Source of the DNA: an uncultured Pirellulales bacterium
Lineage (GTDB): Bacteria > Planctomycetota > Planctomycetia > Pirellulales > Lacipirellulaceae
Direction: 5' to 3'
Length of the DNA: 26,039 nucleotides
NCBI GenBank assembly: GCA_947258835.1
Contig: CAMYJY010000047.1
Location: forward strand, 1 to 26,039
Shown here: piece by piece, positions 7,350-14,567 of the stretch
How positions within the stretch are numbered: position 1 is the stretch's first letter
Layout: the number at the start of each line of letters is the position of its first letter
The notes under the pieces: model-generated
What the model was told of the DNA's origin: nothing
The model's database searches: none
The model's input: the letters and a program-made list of their open reading frames with translations, nothing else
Position numbers and translations under genes: made by a program

Positions 7350-9575
7350 CTACCCGGCACACGGCTTGAAAACTGTCACCGCCAGCGGCGGCAACGAAAT
7401 TTCCGCCGAAAAGGGACGGCCATGGCTTTCCATGGACTGGGCCTCGATTCCCTGACCGTTGCCCACGTTGCTGCCACCATAAAAAGTGGAGTCCGTATTG
7501 AAAATTTCCTCGTACCGGCCCCCCACGGGTAAACCAATCCGATAGTTGGACCGGACCACGGGCGTAAAGTTGCAGGCCACAACCAGGAAATCATCTGGGT
7601 TCTGGGCACGACGGATGTAGACCAGCACACTGTCGTTGTGATTGTGGCTATCGATCCACTCAAAACCCTGGTACTCGAAATCTACCTGGTGCAAAGCCGG
7701 CTCACGACGATAGAGCCGGTTCAAATCGCTCACCAACTGCTGTACCCCTTGATGGGATTCCCACTGCAATAATTCCCATTGCAGTTGGTGGTCGCAATCC
7801 CACTCGTTCCACTGGGCAATCTCACCACCCATGAACTGCAGCTTCTTGCCCGGGTGGGTCCACTGGTAGCCGTACAGCAACCGCAAGTTGGCAAAGCGCT
7901 GCCATAGATCTCCCGGCATCTGGTCCAGGAGCGATCCTTTCCCGTGCACCACTTCGTCATGCGAGAACGGCAACGTAAAATTTTCCGTAAAGGCGTAAAT
8001 CAACGAAAAGGTCAGTTCGTCGTGATGGTAGCCGCGATGAATGGGCTCGTGGTGCATGTACTCAATGGTGTCGTTCATCCACCCCATATTCCACTTCAGG
8101 CTAAAACCCAAGCCCCCCAAGTAAGTCGGCCGGGAAACCCCCCCCCAGGCCGTGGATTCCTCGGCAATCGTCAGCGTCCCCGGGTACTGCAAGTGGACTT
8201 GCTCGTTAAATTCCTTGAGGAAGGAAATCGCCTCCAAATTTTCCCGACCACCATATTGATTGGGAATCCAGTCGCCATCTTCCCGGCTGTAGTCGAGATA
8301 GAGCATGGAAGCCACCGCGTCGACGCGGAGACCATCAATGTGGTATTTATCCAGCCAAAACAGGGCATTGGACGTGAGAAAGTTACGGACTTCATTACGG
8401 CCATAATTAAAAATCTTGGTGCCCCAGTCGGGGTGCTCGCCTTGGCGGGGGTCGGCATGTTCGTAGAGCGCGGTGCCATCAAAATTATCCAGGCCATGGG
8501 CGTCTTTGGGGAAATGGGCAGGCACCCAATCAATCAGCACGCCAATCTCGTGTTGATGGCAATAATCGACAAAATACTGAAAGTCCTCGGGGCTGCCATA
8601 GCGGCTGGTGGCAGCAAAATAGCCCACCGTTTGGTAGCCCCAGCTGCCGGTAAACGGGTGCTCACTGACCGGCATCAGTTCCAAATGCGTGTAGCCCAGC
8701 TGCTGGCAGTACTCGACCAGTTGATGGGCCAAGTCCCGGTAATTCAGCCACTGGGAATCGCCGTTTTCGTTTCTCCGCCAACTCCCCAAATGCACTTCGT
8801 AAAGGGACATCGGTGCGTCCAGCGCGTTAAACCGCGTGGCCCGTTGGGACATCCAGACGTCATCCGACCAGGTGTGGCTGTCCAGATCGGCCACCAGGTT
8901 GGCCGTGCGGGGCGGGATCTCGGCGGCAAAACCATAGGGATCGCAGTTCTCGAGCGTGTGACCTACGTGACATTTCAGCGAAAACTTGTACATCGTCCCC
9001 GCCGTTAATTCAGGCACAAACAGCTCCCAGATACCGCTGGGCACGTGCTTCCGCAGGGCATGGGTCCGACGATCCCAGTCGTTGAAGGCACCGACCACGC
9101 TCACGCTCTCGGCATTTGGCGCCCACACCGCGAAATTGACACCCCGCACGCCGTGGACCTCACGGATGTGGGCCCCCAGCTTGCGATAGCTATCCCAATG
9201 GCGTCCCTCCCCCAAGAGGTGAATATCGTACTCCGACAACAGCGGTGGAAAAGCATAAGGATCGTGCATGGTGGTTTGCTGGCCGGCTTGGTTGATGGCA
9301 CAAAATTGATAGGACGGACCGTGCTGGTCGTTATGAATCTCCGCATCACAAATAACTTCAAACAGTCCCGCCGGGTGAATCCGCCGCATCGGCTTGGACA
9401 AACCGTGCTGCGGGTCCACCAGCCAAACCTGCTTGGACTCGGGCAAGAAAGCCCGTACCGCCAACGCGCGGCGTCCACTCTCCACGATTTCATGGGGACC
9501 TAGAATTTCACCAGGGTTCTCATGATAGCCATAAACCAATGGGGCAATTGTTTTGACATTTACCTGAGATCGCAC
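7350..9575 (-). CDS. glgB: 1,4-alpha-glucan branching enzyme (GH13)
   Basis: The 741-residue enzyme moves alpha-1,4-glucan segments to alpha-1,6 positions in glycogen synthesis. Length and layout are those of GlgB: a divergent N-terminal carbohydrate-binding domain, a CBM48 (about 140-235, NFAVWAPNAESVSVVGAFNDW), a GH13 barrel and a C-terminal beta domain. The catalytic residues are visible: nucleophile Asp419 in DGLRVDAVAS, acid/base Glu472 in TIAEESTAW, and Asp540 in FSHDEVVHGKGS. The start is GTG at 9573-9575 with AAGGA six bases upstream on the minus strand. It lies 106 bases downstream of the RNase H-like gene, probably under its own AT-rich promoter. No other glycogen gene is in the window. 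Confidence 0.97.
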   Translation of the reverse strand: MRSQVNVKTIAPLVYGYHENPGEILGPHEIVESGRRALAVRAFLPESKQVWLVDPQHGLSKPMRRIHPAGLFEVICDAEIHNDQHGPSYQFCAINQAGQQTTMHDPYAFPPLLSEYDIHLLGEGRHWDSYRKLGAHIREVHGVRGVNFAVWAPNAESVSVVGAFNDWDRRTHALRKHVPSGIWELFVPELTAGTMYKFSLKCHVGHTLENCDPYGFAAEIPPRTANLVADLDSHTWSDDVWMSQRATRFNALDAPMSLYEVHLGSWRRNENGDSQWLNYRDLAHQLVEYCQQLGYTHLELMPVSEHPFTGSWGYQTVGYFAATSRYGSPEDFQYFVDYCHQHEIGVLIDWVPAHFPKDAHGLDNFDGTALYEHADPRQGEHPDWGTKIFNYGRNEVRNFLTSNALFWLDKYHIDGLRVDAVASMLYLDYSREDGDWIPNQYGGRENLEAISFLKEFNEQVHLQYPGTLTIAEESTAWGGVSRPTYLGGLGFSLKWNMGWMNDTIEYMHHEPIHRGYHHDELTFSLIYAFTENFTLPFSHDEVVHGKGSLLDQMPGDLWQRFANLRLLYGYQWTHPGKKLQFMGGEIAQWNEWDCDHQLQWELLQWESHQGVQQLVSDLNRLYRREPALHQVDFEYQGFEWIDSHNHNDSVLVYIRRAQNPDDFLVVACNFTPVVRSNYRIGLPVGGRYEEIFNTDSTFYGGSNVGNGQGIEAQSMESHGRPFSAEISLPPLAVTVFKPCAG

Positions 9576-9587
9576 GTCGTATCCTTA

Positions 9588-9630
9588 CGTTAATATTCTA
9601 TAGGCTCTATTGTAGTTAAAATTGTACGGC
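9588..9630 (-). promoter_or_regulatory. glgB: AT-rich promoter candidate for glgB
   Basis: On the minus strand this stretch contains CTATAGAATATTAA, with overlapping -10-like hexamers TATAGA and TAGAAT, in an AT-rich pocket unlike its surroundings. No good -35 box is seen, so the exact promoter is uncertain. Confidence 0.35.
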
Positions 9631-9681
9631 CCTGCCCCCCACCGGGAGAGAGCGCCGCACACACTGCATTCCAGCGCCGTT

Positions 9682-10281
9682 TCAAGCCGAGGCCCCCAGC
9701 AGTATCCTCTGCCGGCCTGCCGCCGGCCGACGACGCCGCCGCCGCCGCCGCTTGAGCGGCACGGCCTCCGCCTCGGGAAAGGCTATCCGCGGGGACCCTA
9801 CAAAAACAGGGGACTGAGGCGTGGGTGCGGCCCGGCCATCCGCTGGCGCAGCCTGCGGATGGCTGGCCTCCCTGGCCACGGGGGCCTCCTCGAAATGCCA
9901 GGTTTGGCACACAACCTGATGAAACTCCAGGGCCCGATCCACCCGCTGCCACAAATCATGATCGCGAATTTGCACCATTTTGCCAAAACGTTCCCAACAC
10001 CACCGGTTGGCCCGCCAGGCGTCGAGTCCCAGCTTGATCCCGCGGCTGACGTAGCGACTGTTGGTGACTAAGGTCACCCGCGCGGGCCCGGCCAGGGCCT
10101 CCAGACCACGCACCACCGCGAGCAGCTCCAGCCGCTCGCGGCTGGCACCTGCTTCCTGATCCGACGCCGACAGGCGTTGGTCATTCTCGAGGTTCTGCAA
10201 GACAAAACGCCAGGTATCCGCTGTGCGGTAATTGCGGCTGGCTTCGGCAAAGAGTAGGTAAGGCGAAGGGGAAGACATCAT
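9682..10281 (-). CDS. RNase HI-like protein lacking catalytic residues, Arg-rich tail
   Basis: The about 199-residue product aligns with RNase HI in its middle. ERLELLAVVRGLEAL matches the helix carrying Glu48 of the E. coli enzyme, TNSRYVSRGI matches TDSQYVRQGI, and DLWQRVDRALEFHQV matches DLWQRLDAALGQHQI. The metal-binding Asp70 is Asn here. The first Asp of TDGS is replaced (AEAS), and the His loop and last Asp after the DLWQR helix are missing. An active nuclease is unlikely by these criteria. The C-terminus is Pro/Ala-rich and ends in a run of nine Arg residues, suggesting nucleic-acid binding. Two adjacent ATGs (10281, 10278) are possible starts; neither has a clear ribosome site, and a dispersed repeat begins four bases upstream. 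glgB follows by 106 bases. Confidence 0.75.
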   Translation of the reverse strand: MMSSPSPYLLFAEASRNYRTADTWRFVLQNLENDQRLSASDQEAGASRERLELLAVVRGLEALAGPARVTLVTNSRYVSRGIKLGLDAWRANRWCWERFGKMVQIRDHDLWQRVDRALEFHQVVCQTWHFEEAPVAREASHPQAAPADGRAAPTPQSPVFVGSPRIAFPEAEAVPLKRRRRRRRRPAAGRQRILLGASA

Positions 10282-10284
10282 GTG

Positions 10285-10382
10285 CCACACCGCGGCGGCT
10301 TACCACGAGACCTGGTTCCAAGGCGGATGGAGTGGGCTTTTCCGGCCCAAACCGGCTAGCACGAAGTAAACTTATTTTCACT
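10285..10382 (-). repeat. 98-bp dispersed repeat, copy 2
   Basis: This is the reverse-complement partner of 781-878, the same length, with about 82% identity by eye. Its end abuts the start codons of the RNase H-like gene, so it must contain or displace that gene's leader. At the other end it borders a TATAAA box and a possible structured RNA. Confidence 0.8.
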
Positions 10383-10388
10383 CTGAGT

Positions 10389-10394
10389 TATAAA
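10389..10394 (+). promoter_or_regulatory. -10 box candidate before the possible RNA
   Basis: TATAAA in an AT-rich stretch just upstream of the hairpin-rich region at 10400-10576. The -35 position has only weak similarity to the consensus (TAAACT). Confidence 0.3.
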
Positions 10395-10399
10395 TCTGC

Positions 10400-10576
10400 C
10401 TGAGAGGGAGTAAAGCAGCACCCAACTCCTCATGCTTGGGTGCTCAGCGGGGAGGCTGCATGCGACACGCGTCCGGTGCGGGTCGGACAGGAACGGTTGC
10501 CCTATCCGAAAAACCTTATCGGCAGACTACCCGCAGACCCTCCAGTTTATCAACCCGATGTCTGCTAGATTTTTTT
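10400..10576 (+). ncRNA. Possible structured RNA or leader with terminator-like end
   Basis: No protein is convincing here, but several perfect stems are visible. AGCACCCAA (10417-10425) pairs with TTGGGTGCT (10436-10444). TGCGGGT (10477-10483) pairs with ACCCGCA (10529-10535) and encloses CGGACAGG/CCTATCCG (10484-10491 with 10501-10508, one mismatch). GCAGAC (10533-10538) pairs with GTCTGC (10560-10565) and is followed by seven T at 10570-10576. The ACCCGCA and GCAGAC arms overlap, so two folds exclude each other, as in attenuators. It matches no RNA family I recognise (not RNase P, SRP RNA, tmRNA or TPP riboswitch by conserved motifs). Expression is not shown. Confidence 0.35.
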
Positions 10577-10583
10577 CGGCGGC

Positions 10584-10711
10584 AGAGCCTGCCAGACCGG
10601 GGAACCGCCGGCCAACGCAAGGGCGGCGGAGGTGGTTTATTGATGGTCCTGCAGCCACCTAGTTAGAGGTTAACGAGGCAAGAACCTGCCCCCGGCTTGA
10701 CCGGGGGGGAC
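10584..10711. repeat. GC-rich palindromic repeats related to the biotin-ligase insert
   Basis: AGAACCTGCCCCCGGCT at 10681 continues into a palindrome, CCCCCGG-CTTGA-CCGGGGGG, and is nearly identical to 16956-16984 inside the biotin ligase gene. A second related piece at 10584-10619 (GAGCCTGCC, then CCGCCGGCCAACGCA) matches the continuation of the same biotin-ligase insert. These look like copies of one small mobile palindrome family. They lie between the possible RNA and the broken DUF4350-like gene. Confidence 0.65.
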
Positions 10712-10722
10712 CTCGAACCAAT

Positions 10723-11746
10723 GTGAGCTACCGCGGCAGGCTAATTTGCAGTTGCCACAGCGGCAAAAAACGAATCAAGCTGGGGTGTGAGCGGTTATTA
10801 TTTGAGCTGCCATCCGAACTCAAGTTGAAACAGGCGGCCGACGCGTTCGCTCGCCATACATTCCCCTGGCGTCTGCCTGGGCTGGCGGCGATCCTCCAAG
10901 CCTTCACGGCGGTAGCCTTGCTCGCCTATTTTCTGCCGCGTCAGGTACCCGGCCGCGAGAAGAATTCAAGCGGCGGGAACGCCAACTCGTGCGAGATTTC
11001 GTGCGGGCCGGTGGCATTTTCATTTGTACCGCCGGCGGAGATTGCGCCGACGGCAGCCGCGCGCTCCTCTCGGGCACGGGGGCCGGCTGGCAGGCCTTGG
11101 ATCGCGAAAGCCAGGAGGACCATTTTGGATTTCAGTTCTTCATCGGCACGCCCCCCCACCTTCCCGACGCGCAGCCAATGCCATTGGGGCATTTCAAGGC
11201 CCTCTACTTTAGGACCGAAGACTACGACGCCTACGTTCGCTTCGATGCGGCCTGGCCGGTCTACAGCACCGCGCCGGAAAACGAGTTACTCGTCGTTAGC
11301 CAGTGGCGTTCCACGGCTCCTCGCATCCCGTTGATTTTGGTGCGGCGTTACGGCCGCGGTCTCGTCGTCGTGATCGGCGACACCCGCTTTGCGATGAACC
11401 GAAACCTCGAACGGATCGATGGTAGCCCTTTCGAAGGTCAGTATGAGAATGCCGTTTTCTGGCGCTATTTCCTCTCGCTTCTGGAAGCGGGCTCCAACGA
11501 TTCGATCTGGTACCCGCCCAACCCGAACCCGCCTTCGGATCCCGTCGCCAAACAACCGCCGCTCGAGCAAAGCCCCGCGGCCGGTGAACCCTCCCAGAGC
11601 GAAACGCCGACCGACGAATCCTCCCAAGTGAAACGTCGGCTGATCCGGACGACGAATCCACGGCCATGCCTGCTGAGGCGACGCTCGAAGAAGAACTCGA
11701 AGACCCTAAAAAACTCGACGAATCGGAAACTGAGGAGGCTTCCTGA
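10723..11746 (+). pseudogene. DUF4350-like protein A, frameshifted and probably 5'-truncated
   Basis: A central frame from about 10955 encodes RDFVRAGGIFICTAGG, LILVRRYGRGLVVVIGDTRFAMNRNLE and PFEGQYENAVFWRYFLSLL, typical of planctomycete DUF4350-like proteins (a glutamine-amidotransferase-like Rossmann fold, function unknown). Upstream homology-like sequence (LAAILQAFTAVALLAYFLPRQ) is in another frame, so a one-base loss near 10950-10960 is likely. Downstream, at about 11628-11634, the frame must shift again. TCCCAAGTGAAACG looks like an earlier segment encoding SQSET with one A missing, after which ADPDDESTAMPAEATLEEE continues to a TGA at 11744. That TGA overlaps the next ATG (TGATG). No good start or ribosome site is seen. 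Either a pseudogene or base errors. Confidence 0.6.
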
Positions 11747-12544
11747 TGCGCGTGTGGATGGCCATAGCGCTGCTCGCCTCTGCTTGGATGTTTGGGCTGA
11801 GCTACTATCATTTGACCAACGGGCTTGACGAACTGGCCACCGCCGCGGGCCTTTTCGGCACGGAGTCCGGGAACGGGCTCGTCTGGACGCTGCTGATCAT
11901 CGACCCCAGTGTGGAACCCGACGCACAATTCTCCAGACGATTTGTCGACTACGTCGAGCAAGGCGGCAAAGCCCTGATCCTCGTCCGTCCGAAGCATCTG
12001 CCCGACAAACCGGTCAAGCCGAGGAAACCCGTCCGCGGCGACGACGTTGTCGACGTGAGGACCGCAGCAACCATGACCTGGGACGAGGCGATCGCCCAGT
12101 GGGAACAGCACGTCGAGAAGTGGCGTGAGGATATCGTCGAGTGGGAAAAACAAGTCCAGGCCACGGAACGGCGCCATGCGGATCGCATCCGCACGCTGCC
12201 GAAACTGCTCGAACCGTTCGTTCGGGCTCTCCGCCACGTTGGCAACTTCGCTGCAGGGGAATCTACGCACCGTGGAGGGGCTACCGTCGGTGCCGGTCGA
12301 CCGAGCCTGTTTGATCGCCGGCGGCAAGCCCTGCGCCTGGATCGACGAAACGCCGATCGCGGCGACCGTCCGCCACGGCGCCGGCACGGTCACCGTCGTC
12401 GGCCTGGCCCACCGCTTCTGCGATGCGGAAATGGGCGTTGTCGGCGACGTCGAACCCGACAACGCGCTGCGTGAAGTTTTCGAGCTACAATTCCGTCTGA
12501 TCGAAGCGGTCGTCGAAGACCGGATCTTCGATCCGGAGCAGTGA
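11746..12544 (+). pseudogene. DUF4350-like protein B, one frameshift
   Basis: The ATG overlaps the stop of the preceding gene. The N-terminus has one membrane helix (VWMAIALLASAWMFGLSYY), then TLLIIDPSVEPDAQFSRRFVDYVEQGGKALILV, the start of a DUF4350/amidotransferase-like fold, followed by a charged Glu/Trp/Lys helix. Near 12236-12262 the frame must move by one base. The continuation, LRTVEGLPSVPVDRACLIAGGKP, IAATVRHGAGTVTVVGLAHRF and MGVVGDVEPDNALREVFELQF, is the C-terminal half of the same type of domain and ends at TGA 12544. Without the shift the first frame turns into Arg-rich sequence. A and B are probably an ancestral operon pair of exported or membrane proteins, now decayed unless the assembly is wrong. 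Confidence 0.6.
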
Positions 12545-12840
12545 ACGCTCAGCTTACCTTTTTCAAAGATCAACGCCGCCGGACATCCGAAAGTTGGTCA
12601 GTCCATCGCTGTTGCGATGGCCACCCGACGCGACTCAAACACCCACAAGCGGATCACCGAGATCTTTGAAATGCAGATCAAAGCAGACGTAGAAACGATT
12701 CTCGATGGGTTGCCTGATATCAATGACAGGGACACCAGAGAAGCGATCTCTCTGTTTCCTTTGTTGCCTCCTGTGCTACGCACACCGACAATCGGCCGAC
12801 AAAGACTTACTGAAAAATCAAGTCAACTCCGGCCGACTGT
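12545..12840. other. Gap without a supported gene
   Basis: An open frame from 12617 (MATRRDSNTHKRITEIFEMQ...) runs to a TAA at 12862, but it has no ribosome site and no recognisable domain. It also ends inside the inverted-repeat element, so it is not called. It could be the remnant of a gene truncated by that element. Confidence 0.4.
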
Positions 12841-13040
12841 CGGTGCCAACCAACGCTGGTAACGATTTTGTGGGCAGTATTGGGGAGGCAGTCATTCCCG
12901 CGCAGGCGGGAATCCAGGAGCAGTGCAAGTTGTCTAGATTCCCGCTTGCGCGGGAATGACGCAAGAGAGCGGCGGAAATCCAGCGCGGCTGCCCGCTGGC
13001 ACGCTGCCACTAATATCGTTACCAGCGTTGGGTGCCACCC
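12841..13040. mobile_element. MITE-like inverted-repeat element, copy 2
   Basis: The ends GGTGCCAACCAACGCTGG (from 12842) and CCAGCGTTGGGTGCCACC (to about 13039) are inverted repeats of the same family as 6961-7234. The inside has one forward (12894-12913) and one reversed (12938-12957) ATTCCCGC...GCGGGAAT palindrome, one fewer than copy 1. The left end again carries GGTAACG with TAA at 12860-12862. It lies between the decayed DUF4350 pair and the 3' end of the HD-domain gene. Confidence 0.8.
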
Positions 13041-13083
13041 GCCCTTTTTTGTGCGGAAAATTCCTCCAGCCCCTGCCTACCGC

Positions 13084-14340
13084 TTATCGGCCATCGCCCA
13101 CGGTCCGCTCCACAGCGGCAGCGACCAACTCCGACCAATCGGCCACCCGCTGCAGCCGCGGTGCCAGGCGGGGGTGGGCAAAAATTCGCACGCGCTTGAC
13201 GTAATCGTCAAACTGCTCGTTGGCCAAGGTTTTCACAACCGGAGAGATGGCGCCCAAGCGCCGGTAGCGATCTTCCTTGACGAAGTGGACATCGATTTGA
13301 AATTCCACCTCCAGCTTCTGCGGCGGCGCGTCAAAGAGCAACTCCGTGGGAGAAATTTCCTCCCCCAACTGCGAACTGGCCAGCTCGGCCAAATTCTCCG
13401 CGCAGCGGACGAGCCAAGGATAGGGCTGCCGCGCTAACAGACGGTACACCTCCGGTTGTTGAAACAAGCTAAATTGAGCCACCCGTTTGTAGAGCTGGCG
13501 CCGCGACCCAAAAATGCCCTCCAACAACCCCCGGGCGGGCCCATCGCCGGCGGCAGCCAACAAGGCCTCGACAAAGGGCTGCTCGGTCAATTGAAACAGG
13601 GCCTCCAGATCCAGCGCCCGGTAGACGATTCCAAAGGCCCGCTGCAACATGGCCGTGGCCGCCCGCACCGCATGCTGCCAATAAACCTCACTAAACATCA
13701 CGTAGCGGGCAAAGACCATCATCTCGGCAGCCGTCTTGCCCTTGTCGGAAATCGCCACCCCCACACCGTGCTCATCCAGACACAGGCTGTGGATCAGACG
13801 GGCCTGGTCGAAGTTTTTGCCATACGGCACCCCGGCGTGCAGACTGTCCCGAAACAGGTAGTCCATCTTGTCCACGTCAATCGGCCCTGACAACAAGCTC
13901 TGCAGAATCCGCTCCGCCGGACGGTGGCTGGCAGCGGCCAGCATCGCGGCCACCGCCGCGGGTTCTAGCTGCCACTGGTCGACCAACACCGTCGCCATTT
14001 CGTCACCTAGCAAAAACCGCTCGGCAAACTGCTCGTGACTGGGGAGATCGGGGAGCGCGATATCCTCCAAGGGATGGCAGAACGGCCAATGCCCCACGTC
14101 GTGCAACAAGGCGGCCACCAGAAATTGCTCCGCATCCAGCGAATGCTCAAAACGCGAATGCTGGGCCCCCGGGTAGACCAGCTGCACGAGCCCCAACTGG
14201 CTGATCCGCGCCAAGCGACGAAAGGCCCGCGTGTCGATCAGCTGCTGCACCCGCGGGGTGATCGGCACATCCAACTCGGGAGGAATCCGCACCGTCCCCC
14301 GCGAACTGCGCAAAGCGGCGACCTCAGGTATGCGGAGCAT
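13084..14340 (-). CDS. HD-domain phosphohydrolase (SAMHD1/dGTPase-like) with an internal deletion
   Basis: The 418-residue protein belongs to the HD superfamily close to SAMHD1 and bacterial dNTPases. It has FRRLARISQLGLVQLVYPGAQHSRFEHSL near residues 40-68, HDVGH at 80-84 and DVDKMDYLFRDSLHAGVPYG later. These are the expected metal ligands (His66, His80-Asp81, and Asp in DVDKMDYL). The spacing is odd: His66 to His80 is 14 residues, against 39 in human SAMHD1 (His167 to His206), so roughly 25 residues, about one helix, are missing. Metal binding may still be possible, but activity is doubtful. No strong ribosome site precedes the ATG at 14340. A 7-bp tandem repeat lies immediately upstream. 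Substrate unknown; dNTP hydrolysis is a family-based guess. Confidence 0.88.
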   Translation of the reverse strand: MLRIPEVAALRSSRGTVRIPPELDVPITPRVQQLIDTRAFRRLARISQLGLVQLVYPGAQHSRFEHSLDAEQFLVAALLHDVGHWPFCHPLEDIALPDLPSHEQFAERFLLGDEMATVLVDQWQLEPAAVAAMLAAASHRPAERILQSLLSGPIDVDKMDYLFRDSLHAGVPYGKNFDQARLIHSLCLDEHGVGVAISDKGKTAAEMMVFARYVMFSEVYWQHAVRAATAMLQRAFGIVYRALDLEALFQLTEQPFVEALLAAAGDGPARGLLEGIFGSRRQLYKRVAQFSLFQQPEVYRLLARQPYPWLVRCAENLAELASSQLGEEISPTELLFDAPPQKLEVEFQIDVHFVKEDRYRRLGAISPVVKTLANEQFDDYVKRVRIFAHPRLAPRLQRVADWSELVAAAVERTVGDGR

Positions 14341-14350
14341 GGGGAGATAG

Positions 14351-14392
14351 AGGCTAGAGGCTAGGGGCTAGGGGCTAGGGACTAGAGGTTAG
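14351..14392 (+). repeat. 7-bp tandem repeat, six units
   Basis: Six consecutive 7-mers of the form RGRYTAG (AGGCTAG, AGGCTAG, GGGCTAG, GGGCTAG, GGACTAG, AGGTTAG) are followed by degenerate G-rich units to about 14412. The array starts 11 bases upstream of the HD-gene start codon, in its leader or promoter. Confidence 0.9.
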
Positions 14393-14471
14393 ATGCTGGG
14401 GGGGCTGGGGGTAACCGTCTGCGTGCTACGACGGCAATTTACTCTCTTCTGAGCCATTCCTGCAACAAAAG

Positions 14472-14560
14472 GAACCACAACGAATGCGACTACGAACGGA
14501 GACTTATTTTTCGTTTGTTGATTCGTGGTGGACGTTGTTTCCGTTGTTTCGTCGTGGTTC
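14472..14560. repeat. Inverted-repeat element, GAACCACAACGAA family
   Basis: The left arm GAACCACAACGAA (14472-14484) and right arm TTCGTCGTGGTTC (14548-14560) match at 12 of 13 bases as inverted repeats. The interior right side is nearly identical to 7252-7303. It sits just past the stop of the zinc-ribbon membrane gene and might act as a transcript end for it. A third copy is at 21767-21840. Confidence 0.75.
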
Positions 14561-14567
14561 AAACGTG

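Noticed and set aside
7944..9008. 354-codon open frame opposite glgB
   Set aside because: Antisense to all key glgB motifs; no recognisable protein features.
10400..10576. RNase P RNA, suggested by CTTATCGG near 10515
   Set aside because: The universal GAGGAAAGTCC and AGAACCCGGC motifs are absent in the needed arrangement.
10432..10666. Small proteins of about 76 residues in the 10.4-10.7 kb gap
   Set aside because: Two overlapping frames with no ribosome site and Arg/Gly-rich shadow-like composition; the region is better explained by hairpins and repeats.
12617..12862. 81-codon open frame before element copy 2
   Set aside because: No ribosome site or domain, and the end is formed by the element; kept only as a possible remnant.
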